Shown here one piece after another: positions 43,901 to 55,800 of a stretch of DNA of 64,000 bases. This stretch comes from Eudorina sp. 2006-703-Eu-15 (Eukaryota > Chlorophyta > Chlorophyceae > Chlamydomonadales > Volvocaceae). The notes beneath the pieces are model-generated. The model was given only the letters and a program-made list of their open reading frames with translations, ran no database searches and was not told where the DNA came from. How positions within the stretch are numbered: the stretch's first letter is position 1; each line of letters starts with the position of its first letter. The stretch covers positions 157,414-221,413 of the forward strand of contig BDSI01000168.1 of NCBI GenBank assembly GCA_003117195.1. The letters run 5' to 3'. The translations under genes were made by a program, and so were the position numbers.

Positions 43901-45313
43901 TGAGACCAACTGATAACGGTGGCGGACGTGCCCGCGGCGCGGCGCGACGCCGCCGCATCGTCGGCGGCATCAGCGCACTCACAACGGCAGAGCGGCCCCG
44001 ACGCCGCGTCTGCGCTGGCGTCCGCTTGCCGCCGCCGCGCCGCACCGAGCGCGGGATTCAAATCGAAGTGCACAGCGACTGAGGTGCCGAAGGGCGCAAA
44101 GGCCGCCCGAGCACCCAACACCGCATGTGGTCCACTGTCCAGGGCCGCAGCGGCGGCGGCGACGCCGCCGCCGAGTGCGCCGCCCGCGCTGCTGCCCTGG
44201 GTCGTAGCCAGCGGCCCCGCTGGATCAGCCGCGCCGCTAGTCTGCTGCTGCCGCTGCGCGGATCGGTCCAGGGTGTCCGGTACTGTCAGCTCGCCGGAAA
44301 GCTCGCTGGCGCCGGGCAAGTGCGGCGTCGCCGCCACTGGCTGCCGTACAGTGGCGGCGCGGGTGGGCAGCATGGTCCCGCCGGTGGACTGCAGTACGGA
44401 CGCCGCCGCACCGCTGCTGGCGCCGCTGCTGTCCTTCAGGTTCTCGTTGGCGGCCTTGACGAGGGGGGACGGCCCGCCCCGGGCCCCCGCGAGGTGATGT
44501 CCGCCGGTGGCGGTGTTAATGGTGCCGCTGCCGCTGCCAGAGCCCTTTGCTTTGTTGGCCCGCCACACGTGCTGCCACAGCGTGGCGAGCTCGTTTTTGC
44601 GGATGGGTTTGATGAGGTAGTCGGCGGCGCCGGCCTGGAAGGCCTGCAGGACGCTCTCCTGGGAGTCTTGCGAGGACATGACCACAACCGGCACGTCGCA
44701 GAAGACGTCGCCGTGAACGACCTCGTGAATCAGATCGAAGCCGGTGACCTGGGGAGGAAGAGGAGGGGGACGGCAGGGGAATATTCGTCCAAGCGGTGCG
44801 CGAGGCGGTTGGGTCGCGTGTAGAATATATACATGGCTCAAACAGGTGGAAAGTACAAAGAAGTCCTAGTGCAGCACATGTACAGGTCACGGAATCGGTG
44901 GTCCTGAGCAGGCCTCGTATGCAAGTTGCGCGGGCGACGACTCGTCCCGCGCTTTCCCCGCTCCGCCGACAGGTACATCGTAAACTACGCAAAATGTTAT
45001 AGACCAAGGAAATATAAACATTTAGGGCAAGGAATCGATACACCGCAGGATGGAATGACGGTTTCACCAACGCATCCCTGACCAGCGGCTCCAAACGCAA
45101 CCACTCACACCAACGGATACTCACCTCTGGCATCAATATGTCCGTCAAGATAAGGTCCACTTTTTCGCCATTTTGCCGGCAGAATGTCAAGACCTTCATT
45201 GCTTCTCGTCCATTCGCCGCGGTTGTGACCTTGTAGTTACATTTCCGCAGCAACTGCTCAACTGTCTTCAGTGTCACCCTATCGTCCTCTACAAGCAACA
45301 CATGGAACTCCAT
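40916..45313 (-). CDS. PRR: Pseudo-response-regulator-type protein: receiver plus CCT domain
   Basis: Three exons (45313-45125, 44748-41596, 41344-40916) give 1256 aa; phases join. The ATG at 45313 starts MEFHVLLVEDD, immediately the receiver fold. The receiver (1-130) shows D10/D11, D58 in LILTDILMPEV, S88-S89 and K110, and ends in RKNELATLWQHVWR, the hallmark of the plant clock PRR/TOC1 family. A roughly 950-aa linker is Ala/Gly/Gln/Ser-rich. The CCT domain (about 1092-1136) is split by intron 2: YLEKRKHRNFQKK, then VRYESRKRLAEARPRVRGQF. CCT domains bind DNA and carry nuclear targeting signals. The C-terminus is very acidic. A role as a nuclear transcriptional regulator in light or circadian timing is inferred from the family. 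Unlike land-plant PRRs, the phospho-acceptor Asp is kept. Confidence 0.92.
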
Positions 45314-46614
45314 GCCCAAGAGCACCGGGCGAGGGGCAAGGGCCCAGGCGACGGTGAAACTACGCCCTCAGCCTTTGACCACAAGCAGGTGAAAGTATGA
45401 GCGAAGCATAAACATTCTAACCATCATCGTTTGGCCAACTTATGCCATGGAGCGTCGCGGCATTATGTACATTTCCTCGGTAAAGGAAACTGTGGTATTC
45501 ATATAGATAGGCACATATTGAAGGTGTTCGGATAGTGTTAGAGGCATTCTGGAGGAGCAGAATCTAATGCTGACAGGTAAGATACTGCCTCTGACACAGA
45601 AGGAAAATATCTGTACGGAGTGTCGTACGATTTTTGTGGATGGGAGCCAATTGCCGTGAACCTTGATTGATACATTTTGAGCGCTGGTGCTCTGCGTGGC
45701 ATAGCTACAAGCTGCTTGCATGCAGGGTTTACACGACCGTTTCCCTTTCCCGTTGTGTCTGCTTCGGCTGGGGCTGGGCCGCTCGTGTCCATCGGCATGA
45801 CGTTGAGTCGACTTGGGATGTAGCGGCCCTACGTTTGCGTGCTTACTATAATGCTTTTCGAATCATTCATTTGCGGATGAACTCGCCCTCTACAAATTTG
45901 CGACGCAATTGGCAAGCAGTTGTGCTGATGCCTGTTATATGTTTGGTGATTTTATGCGATGCAGGAGCTACAGCGGCGCACAACAAAACCTCCAGAAAGG
46001 TTTCCGTTACAGAGCAGCTCATATTTCCGTAGTTTAGTTTTATGGTTCGCCATGAAACTGGACGCCCCCAAGTGAATGGCCCCCACCGTTGCTTTTGGCG
46101 CGGCAATACCGCGTCTGCTAGCCTTCATCGTCAAAACCACGGCAATATTACCGTTGAGCAGACAATCAATGCATACTACATTTGCGGCATGGCAATACCG
46201 ACATGCATTCGAAAATCGTCGTGGGAGCCCTTGCCGGGCGGCCTGGGGCCCCGGCGGCTGTCTCTGCATCCTTGCTACAGCCAAGTATTCTGCACCCCGC
46301 ACTTGCTGACATGCTTCCCTTCCGCATGCTTCTGGCATTTGTATGAGAAGCTCACCGTCCCAGGCCCCCACACGCCATGCCAGACCCCCACACCCCGTTC
46401 CAGGCCCCCACACGCCCCCACACCCGTGCCAGGCCCCCAGATGCCGTGCCAGGCCCCCATAGCCCATACCCCGTGCCAGGCCCCGACATGCCGTCCCAGC
46501 CCCCAAGCAACCCACGTGCACCCCTATCCCCTCGACACCGCACGGGACCCGTGAAGGAAAGAAAGGAAGAAAGATCCCGGAGGCCCTAGAGGCCGTTGAA
46601 ATCTCCTCAGCGCA
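45314..46614. other. Intergenic region upstream of the PRR-type gene
   Basis: This contains the presumed promoter of the minus-strand regulator gene and the 3' flank of the gene at 46615. Complement TGTAA at 46011-46007, about 600 bp after the stop of that gene, is a candidate algal polyadenylation signal. A C-rich minisatellite lies at 46348-46505. I see no coding frame that I can support. Confidence 0.5.
46348..46505. repeat. C-rich minisatellite, CCAGGCCCCCACA units
   Basis: About eight imperfect units of 15-22 bp built from GCCAGGCCCCCA, ACACGCC and ATGCCGT words. It lies in the 3' flank of the gene ending at 46615. Confidence 0.8.
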
Positions 46615-49452
46615 TCAGCCAATCTTGTACTTGGCCTTCATTTCCGCCACCGCCGATTCCACGGGCGCCTTGACGTCGTCGTGCAGCTTCTTTAGAAGCT
46701 CACGCGTAGTGGAGTCCAGCTCTTCAAGGACCTGGCGGGAGGAGGCGTACGGAATGGGGGTTTGGAAAGGGGAAGGTGTGCGCGTGCTGGTGTGCGCATG
46801 CTGGTGTGCGCGTGCTGAGCTGTGCGTGATGACCAGAGCGATGTGCTAAACCATGCGTGATGCTAAACCCCGCAGGCGGGCGCAGCGGAAACGGGGCTCC
46901 GTTGCGTAGGTCGCCGAACCAGTTTCCGTAGCCTCTTTCCTTCTGTATTTATCTGTGCAAGTCCCGGAGCTGCCCGCCTGCGGCCCCTGGGTGTGACTTC
47001 GCACGAGAGGAGTAAAATTGTGCGTCTGGCCAGGGGTGGAATTCATAATCGCGATTTCAATGGTCGGCGGTGGTCCATGGCAGCGCCGCAGTCCGTGTAA
47101 GGTTGAGAGTCGACAACGGTAAGGTAACGGTAACGGTACGGTATGGACGTATGGTACGGCACGACGTGCCCCGAAGAGATCACCGCCCCAGCACACCGCC
47201 CGAACTCCCCGTCCTTGATGCATCTCGATGCAGCAAACCCTCATCCACCGGCACGGACACACGGTACAGCAAACACACACACACACACCTGTTTGCTTTC
47301 ACCTTGTTTAGTTACTATATTCTTTCTTGCTCCCTTCCACTTTGCCTCACAACTTGCTTCCTTCCGCGTTCCCGCATGATGGACGACCGACGCTGCTTCC
47401 GTGGGGGCCATCACCATATATTCGTCATACATTTCACAGGTCGGTACAAAATCCGTTCGCGTGCGTCGTGCGTCTCCGTATTTAGTATTTGCGGTATGAT
47501 TTGCCTTGCGGTGGTGGCGCGGCTGCCTTGTCCGCGCGCCTGCATATGGTAAGTTTTTTCCTCGCAGGTTCTATGGTAAGTATATTGATACCTGGGATCG
47601 GGCGGGCGGGCGGGTTGCAATTCTAAACACACAGACACACACACACAGACACACCCTTCTCACCCCGTTCCGCAACCCCTCGATGTCCCCCACGGCGGCG
47701 GCGTGCTGGCTGCGCGCCATCTCCAGCGCATCCGAGCTTTCCTGCACCATCGCCGACACCTTTTCGTAGTGCTGGTTGGCCGTCTCGTTTACACGGTTGT
47801 AGCCGTCCTGGCGGAGGATGCGGTTCGTGATGGTGCGCGGCGAGGGGGGTCAGCCGGGCAGTCAAGCAGTGCATGCCTTGTTGCGGGCTGCCTCGCTGTC
47901 ATGTACTGTAAATGGGTTGTGCGCATCGCACGGAGAGCTGCTGTGTTACTGGCACCGCTGCAAACAGACGCCTGGTGACATGCACGCTACCGGTCGCCTT
48001 CGGATTGCCACGACATGCTAACTGTCACATGGGCGGCGGCATGTCAGCGCACGACGCAACAGGGTCCTGCATCCCTTCCCGCAGTGTTTGGTTGGTGAGG
48101 AGGTTTCGGCTGTCACCGACGACCCGTGGGATCCCCCTTGAAAGCAACCGGCAGGTGGCGAGGCCGCAATGGGATACGGTATCGCCCGTGGCTCGGCCCC
48201 ACGCATGTAAACCCGCCACTTACCGGCACTATCCGTTGATACACAAGCTCACGGCCATTGCCGTACTGTAATTTGTCTTTCCGGCATATGCTGTACTGCC
48301 GCGCTCAGCATGGCACGGGGGGTTGGAGGGGAAGCGCGTACGAGGTGCGCTGCAACCCACATAAACCCCTCCGCTGCCCTAGGCTGTCAACCCTGTGCCG
48401 CGTCTCAATCTCCCTGCCCCGCGGCCCCCTGCCCCGCGGCCCCCTGCCCCGCGTCTTCCTGCCCCGCGGTGTCACCCGGCAGGTCCGTCCCGCACCTCGA
48501 GGACCTTGGTGCACTGCAGGTTTAAGGTCGCAGATACCCTCTCCTGGAGCGCCGCCATGCGGGCTGCAGCCCAGCCGCGCAGCCCCTCCACAGTGGGTAT
48601 GCCGTCTCGGTCCGTGGGAATGGGCGGGTCCGACGCCGCTGCCAGACCCCCGCCGGCGGCGGCGGCGGCGGCGGCGCCCGCGCTGCCGCCGGCAGCCCTG
48701 CAGGCCGAAACCCAGTCAGACAGGCAGTCAGACAGGCGTTCAGTCATGCCGTCAGCCAGGCAGGCAGTCCTTCCGGCAGGCCAGAGCAAGCAGCAAGCCA
48801 GACATACACAGATGCAGTCAGGGCAGGCAGTCATGAGAAGAGATATGGTTTGTCGGTCATGTACCGCGGCGCGACGGTGGGTTCGGCCCATTTCGTGTCT
48901 GCGGGCTCCAATTCGAGGCGACCCAAATTGCACACCAAATTACGTTCTATAATGGATTCAACAATAAAACAAAACGGTTTACAGCTGTGCTCGACCCTCG
49001 GGTCACTTGCGAAATCGAAAATGCGCAGTCATATCAGGTGGCGCGTTCCGCAACCCAAGAGCCCAACCCACTACGGTGCCAAGTTGCGGCTATTCCCCCG
49101 AACAACATTATTACCGGGACTGTTTTCTCGCGCCGGGCGCTGCGAATGAAGTGTCCGCCTTGCGCTTGCCGCCACCGGCTGTCGCAGCGGATCTATCGCC
49201 GGCCACCAACGGCGGTAACGTGAAGTCCTGAAGATCCCCACCAGCAGCAGCTGCTGCTGCTGCTCCAGGAGCCCTTGCGGGTTTGGAACTCGGGCCCGCC
49301 GCTGGTTTGGACTTGGCGCCCGCGGCCGCTAGGAAATTTGACAGGTTCCGCTGCAGGTCCTGGTCGCGGCCCTGCATACCGTCCTCGCCATCCTGACAGA
49401 AGGCGTCGGGCTCCGCAGCTTGAGCTGCGGTCTTCTTCCTGGGGCGACTCAT
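46615..49452 (-). CDS. Uncharacterised nuclear-like protein with helical C-terminus (4 exons)
   Basis: Exons 49452-49115, 48697-48496, 47807-47664 and 46731-46615 have GT-AG borders and consistent phases, giving 266 aa. I do not recognise the family. The N-terminus is basic (MSRPRKKTAAQ). A short helix follows (LQRNLSNFLAAAGAKSK), then a Pro/Ala-rich part with GGGKRKADTSF, a possible nuclear localisation signal. The segment GIPTVEGLRGWAAARMAAL onwards to the end (about residues 140-266) is rich in heptad-like hydrophobic spacing (ANQHYEKVSAMVQESSDALE, VLEELDSTTRELLKKLHDDV), so a coiled coil or helical bundle is likely. It ends KAKYKIG. It may belong to a chromosome or cytoskeleton-associated complex, but nothing in the sequence proves this. 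A TGTAA signal about 600 bp downstream would fit the algal type. Confidence 0.75.
48081..48137 (-). repeat. LINE-tail repeat fragment in intron 2 of the 266-aa protein gene
   Basis: GGTGAGGAGGTTTCGGCTGTC, then ACCGACGACCCGTGGGATCC, follow the order of the complement of 22530-22580, with several changes. Confidence 0.5.
48411..48475. repeat. Short tandem repeat GCCCCGCGGCCCCCT
   Basis: Four imperfect units of 15 bp lie in the intron just after the splice donor of exon 2 (minus strand) at 48495. Confidence 0.85.
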
Positions 49453-49869
49453 GTTTTGCGACCGTACTGGCGCCGGCTGCCCTAATGGATAGTGCTGCTG
49501 TAAGGTTGTGGCTACAGATGATATGTTAAAAAAAAGAGCGTTGCACAGATGCGTGGCCGGCCAACTCCGACTTTCCGCCTCACGGCGGCACATGTTCTAA
49601 ATGTTAGGCAGTTCGTTGGAACTGCACGGTAGGTACTTCACGGCCGATTTATCCACCTGCGCGCTTCATGCAATCAACTCGCAAAGAAATTCAACATGAA
49701 CAGGCTCCTGGCTCCTGGCTGTCGAACTTGTCACCGCACGAAATCAGTAGCCTCCGTGCATCACGATCCAACCCCACAACCAACATCGCTGCGCAATGCC
49801 CCGATTGACTCTCGAGCCCGACAACAGCGCTCATACCTAAATCCTTAAACCTAAACCCATACAACTCGT

Positions 49870-52800
49870 TCATGCCGCGGCATTGGTCCCGTTTGTGGGG
49901 CCTCTCCTCATATTCCTTGACGAGCTCATCGCGCCCGACGAGCCCGCCGCGGCGGCCGCCGCCGCGGCGGCGGCGACGGCGGCCGCCGAGCCCGCCTTGC
50001 TGCTCGCGGCGACGCTGCCGCCCCCCACCGTTGTCGCGACGGAACCCTCCGAGCTCGCAGCTGCGGGCACCGTGGCCGCCGAGACGCCGCCGTTGAGCGC
50101 CGACGGCGCAGCCGTCAGACCCGTGTGCTCAGTGCCCAGGCTGGCCATGATCTCAGGCCTGTACGACAATCGTCCAGAGGGGGGGAAGGAGGGCGTCAGG
50201 AAAAACACCACGCTTCGGGGCACGGAACTGCTGGTACATGGACATGCACGTACGGCATCGACCCAGATCGCAGACGGCTGTCAAGGCATCAAATCAAACC
50301 ACTCCGTAAAAAAAAACACGCCGTGCGCACGATGGACGTCCCCGGGATTGACACGGATATACACACACCCTGGCAGGCTTACGCACACGACACGCGGTTT
50401 CTCACTGCTAAACACAACACGGGGGCGGGGGGCGTGTTTCCATCGCCATCGTCCGTCACGCTGGCCACCTCGTCCCGCGGCTCAGTTTTGTTTCCCATGC
50501 AAGGGCGGCGCCCGCCACCCCGCGCCCATTACCCACCTGCTGCGGTACTTCTTGCGGTACAACCACTCGGCTGCCCAGCCCGCCCCCTGCGGCGTCGCGA
50601 TGCGCTCGGGGCTGGCCACTGGGTTCTCCTCCAGCGACAGCACCTGCAGCTGCGACAGGTTCTTGAGGTCGGCGGGCAGCGACTCGATCCGGTTGGTGTG
50701 CAGCCTCAGCACCGCCAGGCTGGGGCCCAGGCGGCGACACAGCCACGAGGGCAGTCGCCGGAGGTTGTTGCGGCTCAGGTCCAGCACCTGCAGCGGAGGA
50801 GGAGGAAGAGGAGGACAACCGCATTGGTGGACGGAAAGGGAAGGGCGAGGTGGTGGTGGCGTGGGGACGTCACGTTGGGCGGGGACATGACATTGGGGGT
50901 GAGAGGGGTGAGGGGAGAGGGGAACCGGCGCCGGTGGCCACCCGCTGACCGGTGGCAGCGGCGATTTCGGCGACCGGCGCAGTCCGACCCACGGGACGTA
51001 GGTGTGTCCGAAGGTCTCACCCAGGCAAGGGGGACGTGCAAGGGGGACGTGCAAGGGGGACGTGCAAGGGGGACGTGCAAGGGGGACGTGCAAGGGGGAC
51101 GTGCAAGCTTATCGGGCGGGTGGGTGCGCGGAGGACACGGGCACATACAGTCTAGCAGTCAATATTGCCGTACACCCCGGTCAAGATATGCCGTACCTGT
51201 AACCCCGCGGGCAGCCACGATGGCACCTGCACCAGCTGCACCGATGACAGCGACAGGACCCTCAGCGCGGGCAGCTGCTGCTGCAGCCCGCCGCCGCCGA
51301 GCCCCCCCGGCACCACCGCCGGCGACGACGGCGTCGGCGGCAGCGTCGGCAGCGTCGCGCCGGGGCCCGCCGCCGATGACACCGCCAACAGCTGTGACAG
51401 GACGCTGGGCGGCGATGAGGGCGTCGGCGTCGTCGCGAAGGAGCTGTCCATGAGCGGGCTCGGGCTGCGGCTGGAGGCGCCGCCAGGGGTCACGGCGCCG
51501 CCGCCGCCGCCGCCGCCGCCCGCCGTGAATGTGGGCGCGGCAGTGGGGTCCGGCGGCGGCTGCGCGAAGGACAACTCCACGCCAAGCGGCTGCTGCTGCG
51601 GCTGCTCCGCGCCGCCGCCCGCCGACGCGGCGGTCCCTCCGGCGGCGGCGGCGGCGGCGGCGCGCACCTGATCCGCCGGCGTCACGGCGACGCTCAACCG
51701 AGTAGGGGTGCGGGACCGCAAACCGCCGCCGCCGCCGCCGGCGAAGAGCGATTTGGAGCTCGTACGGCCGCCCCCCAGCTGGGGGTCCGCCGCCAGGTGC
51801 GGATTGAAGTCCAGTACGAGTACGGCAAGATGCGTCATGGACGACAGGAAGCCCGGCGGCAGCGACTGGAGCTGGTTGTACGGCATCGACAGGCGCGTGA
51901 GGCAGCCGCCCAGAGCGGTGGTCTCGTTGGGCAGGTGCGCCACGCGATTGAAGCCCAGATCCAGCGCCTGCGAGAGGGAGGGGAATGCAGGCCAGAGGTC
52001 GTTAGGTTGTTAGATTGTTAGGTTGCGAGGTCGTTAGGTCGTTAAGCCGTTAAATATAGAGGTAAGGTCCAGGATGTCATGCGTGGCGGCAGAAATGAGC
52101 CAACAAGATTTCTGCAAAGCGGCGGGAATGACGGCGGGCGCTGTCCTTCCCCATTTTTAAGGAGGCACATTTGGAGGCAACACACCGCGCCGTACCATAC
52201 CATACCGCAGACCGCACCGTACGGTTCCGTACATTCATTGCCGTACCTGCAGCGCGCGCAGGTTGCCCAGCGCCTCGTCGATGACCGTTAGTCGGTTGTA
52301 CTGCAGCAGCAGGTGCTCCAGGGTGGCCAGGCTGTAGAGGCTGGGCGGCAGGCTGGTCAGCTGGTTGTGCGCCACGGACAGGGAGCGCAGGCGGGTCATG
52401 GCGCCCAGGGTGGGGGGCAGGCTGACCAGGCGGTTGCTGTGGGGAGGGGGGTTGGGGTGGGGGGCAGGGCGGGGCGGGTCGGGTGCTCGGGTCGGGGCAG
52501 GGCGGTGTCGGCAGGGCGGTGTCGGGTCGGGCGGAGGTCAGAGCGTGACCTTCTTACCAACTGAGTTGAACATGAGGGCAAGCGAATGAAACGGACAGAA
52601 TGAAACCGACAGAATGAAACCGACAGGAACCGTAAGACGCCCTCCGGCGCAAAAATGCGCCGTACCTGCCGTCGTACGGCCGTACCTGCACAGGTTGAGC
52701 TCCACCAGCCCCGGCAGCAGGGCCCCCAGGTCGGGGGGCAGCTCGTCCAGGTCGGCCGACACCAGCATCAAGATCTGAGGGGCCGTACGGCCGTACGGCG

Positions 52801-55800
52801 GCGCGGGGCGGGGCGGGGGGATCTCTTTTAGATACGCCAGCTTAGGCCAGCCAGTTGTCCGCGGGCTAGCTGGCAATTCTTCCTTGGACGCCCGCCATTC
52901 GCTACTGCGCCTTCAGCCGCCACTACAGCAGCTCTCGTATAACCTTACGCAGTTCTACGTTGCTCTCTATATATACATCTGCAAATATAATTACTACGTC
53001 CTACTTCGACGACGGCGTCGGTCACTACTACGCAATCGGTGATTGTTTCGCGATTTCGCTGTCTATTGACAAAAAGGGGGGTGGGAGAGAATCAGGCGGC
53101 GCGGGGCTGTGAGGGCTCTCTGAGCGGCGCTCGAAGTCGTCTTTTCAGTGACTGGAGTGAACTAATCTTATGCCATTGCTACTGGAGAACTGGACGGCAG
53201 TATGAAAATGTCCAAGGAGCGCGGGCTCGGTGGCCACACACGTCGTGGCGGAGCGGTCTCCCTCGGTTGCCTCTCCAACAGCCACCACACTCCACACTCC
53301 ACACTCCACACTCCACACTCCACACCCCACACTCCACACTCGCGGCTCAGTTCTCTTTTTCCACACTCCACACCTCCAATGGCAGCGGCCACCACACCAA
53401 ACCTCCACAGATGTGCGCCCCGCCCAAATCCGTCGCTGCGGCCCCTTCAAACCGCACCCCATCCCAACTCATCCCCGCCAGCACATCTCCGTACCGTACC
53501 GTACCGTACCGTACCGTACCTTGAGGTTCTGACTGAGGCCCATGATCTGCTCCGAAGCCAAGCCCACGAGGTGGTTGTACGACAACGCCAGGGACTCCAG
53601 GTACAGCAGCCGCTGCAGCGGCGGCACGCGGCTGAGCCCCGCGGTGGAGAAGGACACGCTCATAAGGCCCAGTGGAAGGCTGGCGGCGTACTGCTCCGCG
53701 GCGCGCTGGCTGCCCAGGTCCTGCCAGGTGCCGCCGCGCCGCCGCCCGGGGGAGCTGCTGGTGGCGGCGCCGCCGCCGCCGCCGACGGTGGTGCTGCCGC
53801 CACCGCCGCCGATGGAGGTGGCGGCCGTGGCCGGCGGCGGCGGCGGCGGCGGCGAGCTCTGGCGGCTGGCCAGCGCAGCGTTGATGACGAGGGGACCGCC
53901 GCGGCCGCCACGTGCCGTAAGGCCCTTTGGGGTCTTGGGCGTCTTCGGGGGACTGCTGGCGTCGGCGCCGGGGCCGCCGCCGGGGGCCCAGGAGAAGCCG
54001 CCCCAGCCGCCGGCGCCCGACTCCGCGGCGTCGGTCGGCGTCTGCGCGGCCGCCGCCGCCGCCGCCGCCGCCGGCGTAACCGACGACGGCCGCGACGTGA
54101 AGTGCATCACGCCCACGGATGACTCCAGGTAGCCGCTTGCGCTGAGGTTGCGGCTGTGGCCGCCGACGCCGCCGCCGAGGTTGCGCAGAACGGTGATCTC
54201 GGGGACGGCTACGGCGCCGCCGCCGCCGCCACCTCCGCCGCCGGCACCGGCGCCGTCGGCGCCGTCCGCGTGTTTGGGGCTGCCGTGGCGCGACCTCGCA
54301 CGCGACTTGGATTGGATGCGCAGGTAGCCGTAGTTGCAGGCGACGAGTTTGGGGATGTTGCTGATGGTGCCGGCGGTGCCTGGGGGCCCCGGATGAGGCG
54401 GCGGGCTGCCGCCGCGCGCCACCACGGCCGCGTTGGACGTGGGGTCGACGGCGGAGAAGGGAATGTACGGCGATGCCGGCCGCTGGACGCCAAGAGGCGC
54501 GCGGCGGGACGGCACGCCGGCGGGGCGTGCCGGCAGCGCCATCAGAGCCGTACCGTTGGCCGCTGCCGCCGCCGCCGCCGCCGCCGCCGCCGCGGCGCCT
54601 TCCGCCGCCGCAGCGCCCGCCCGCGGCGCCGACGCGGTCCGCTGCAGCCTGCCGTCGCCGTACAGCGGCGGCGCCGGTGGCGCGCCCGCCTCTCCCAGCT
54701 CCGAAACCGCGTGGTGCCGGTCCAGGGGCGCGACCACCCTCACTCGGCTGGGGCTGTGCGGTTGCGAGGGGATGCGCATGAGGGGCGAGCTTACCGCTCC
54801 CGAAAGGCTAGGGTCGGCCGTGTTTATTGACGGGGCAGGGAGGTCACCGAGCACCTGGGCCGGGCTGGCGCATGCCTTCGTGCCCAGCGGCGTCTTTGCT
54901 GGAGTCGCGGCGGCGGCCGCCGCGGCCGGCGGAGGCGGCTCGCCGGCGTCGGCCTGCCGGTCCTGTGCTGCCGTACCGGCGGCGGCGGCGGCGGCGGCGG
55001 CGCCGATTCGGCCGACGTCGTCGAGCACAGGCCAGGGGCCGGAGGGTCGGAGCTCGATGGCCCCCGAGGCGGCGTCGGCCGTCCCCGAGGGTGCGCTGCC
55101 AAGGGGCGCCTCCGCACTGTCCGTCGCCAGCTGGCCATGTTGCTGCTGTTGCTGTCCTGGTTGGTTTTGTTGCGGTTGTTGCTGCGGTTGTTGATCTGGT
55201 TGGTGTTGTCGTTGACCTGGTGGATGCGGTTGCTGTTGCTGCTGCTGCTGCTGCTGTACCGGCAGTAGCAGCTCCTGGTGCGCTGGCGTCGGCGGCGGCG
55301 GCTGCAGCTGCACCCCCGGCGACGGCGGCGGCAGCAGCACCGCCGCCGTCACCGACGACGACGGCGGCGGCAGCCCCGACACAGCTTCCGGTGCGGAGTT
55401 CCTACTGACCAGCGGCGGCGGCGGCGCGTCGCCGTCGCCGCCGCCGCCGTCGCCAGCCGCTGGCGCGCCGCCGCCGTTGACGGCGGCGGTGACGCCTCGC
55501 CAGAGGCCCCGGCCGCCCACGCCGTCCGTGTCCGAGCCGTACCCTGATTCCAGAAAGCCGTGTCCAGGGAGGCCCGCGGGGACCGGCGGCGGCAGCCGCC
55601 GCGCGTCGCCGCCGCCGCCGCCGCTTAGCGCCGGATGCTGTTGATGCTGGTGGTGGTGCTGCTGGCGGTGCTGGTGGTATTGGTGGTGCTGCTGCAGCAG
55701 CTCGTTCTGCTGCCGCTGCCGCAGCTCGGAGATCTCGTGCAGCAGCTGCTGCCGGTAGGTCATGGCGCTGCCGGCGGCGATCCGCTCGCGACGCTGGGAG

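Noticed and set aside
45667..46032. 121-codon plus-strand ORF with a hydrophobic stretch
   Set aside because: There is no family signal, it overlaps the presumed promoter of the PRR-type gene, and its length is within chance for this region.
53202..55408. Long plus-strand open frames opposite the LRR gene
   Set aside because: They are antisense shadows of exon 2. The minus strand gives phase-consistent exons with leucine-rich repeats.
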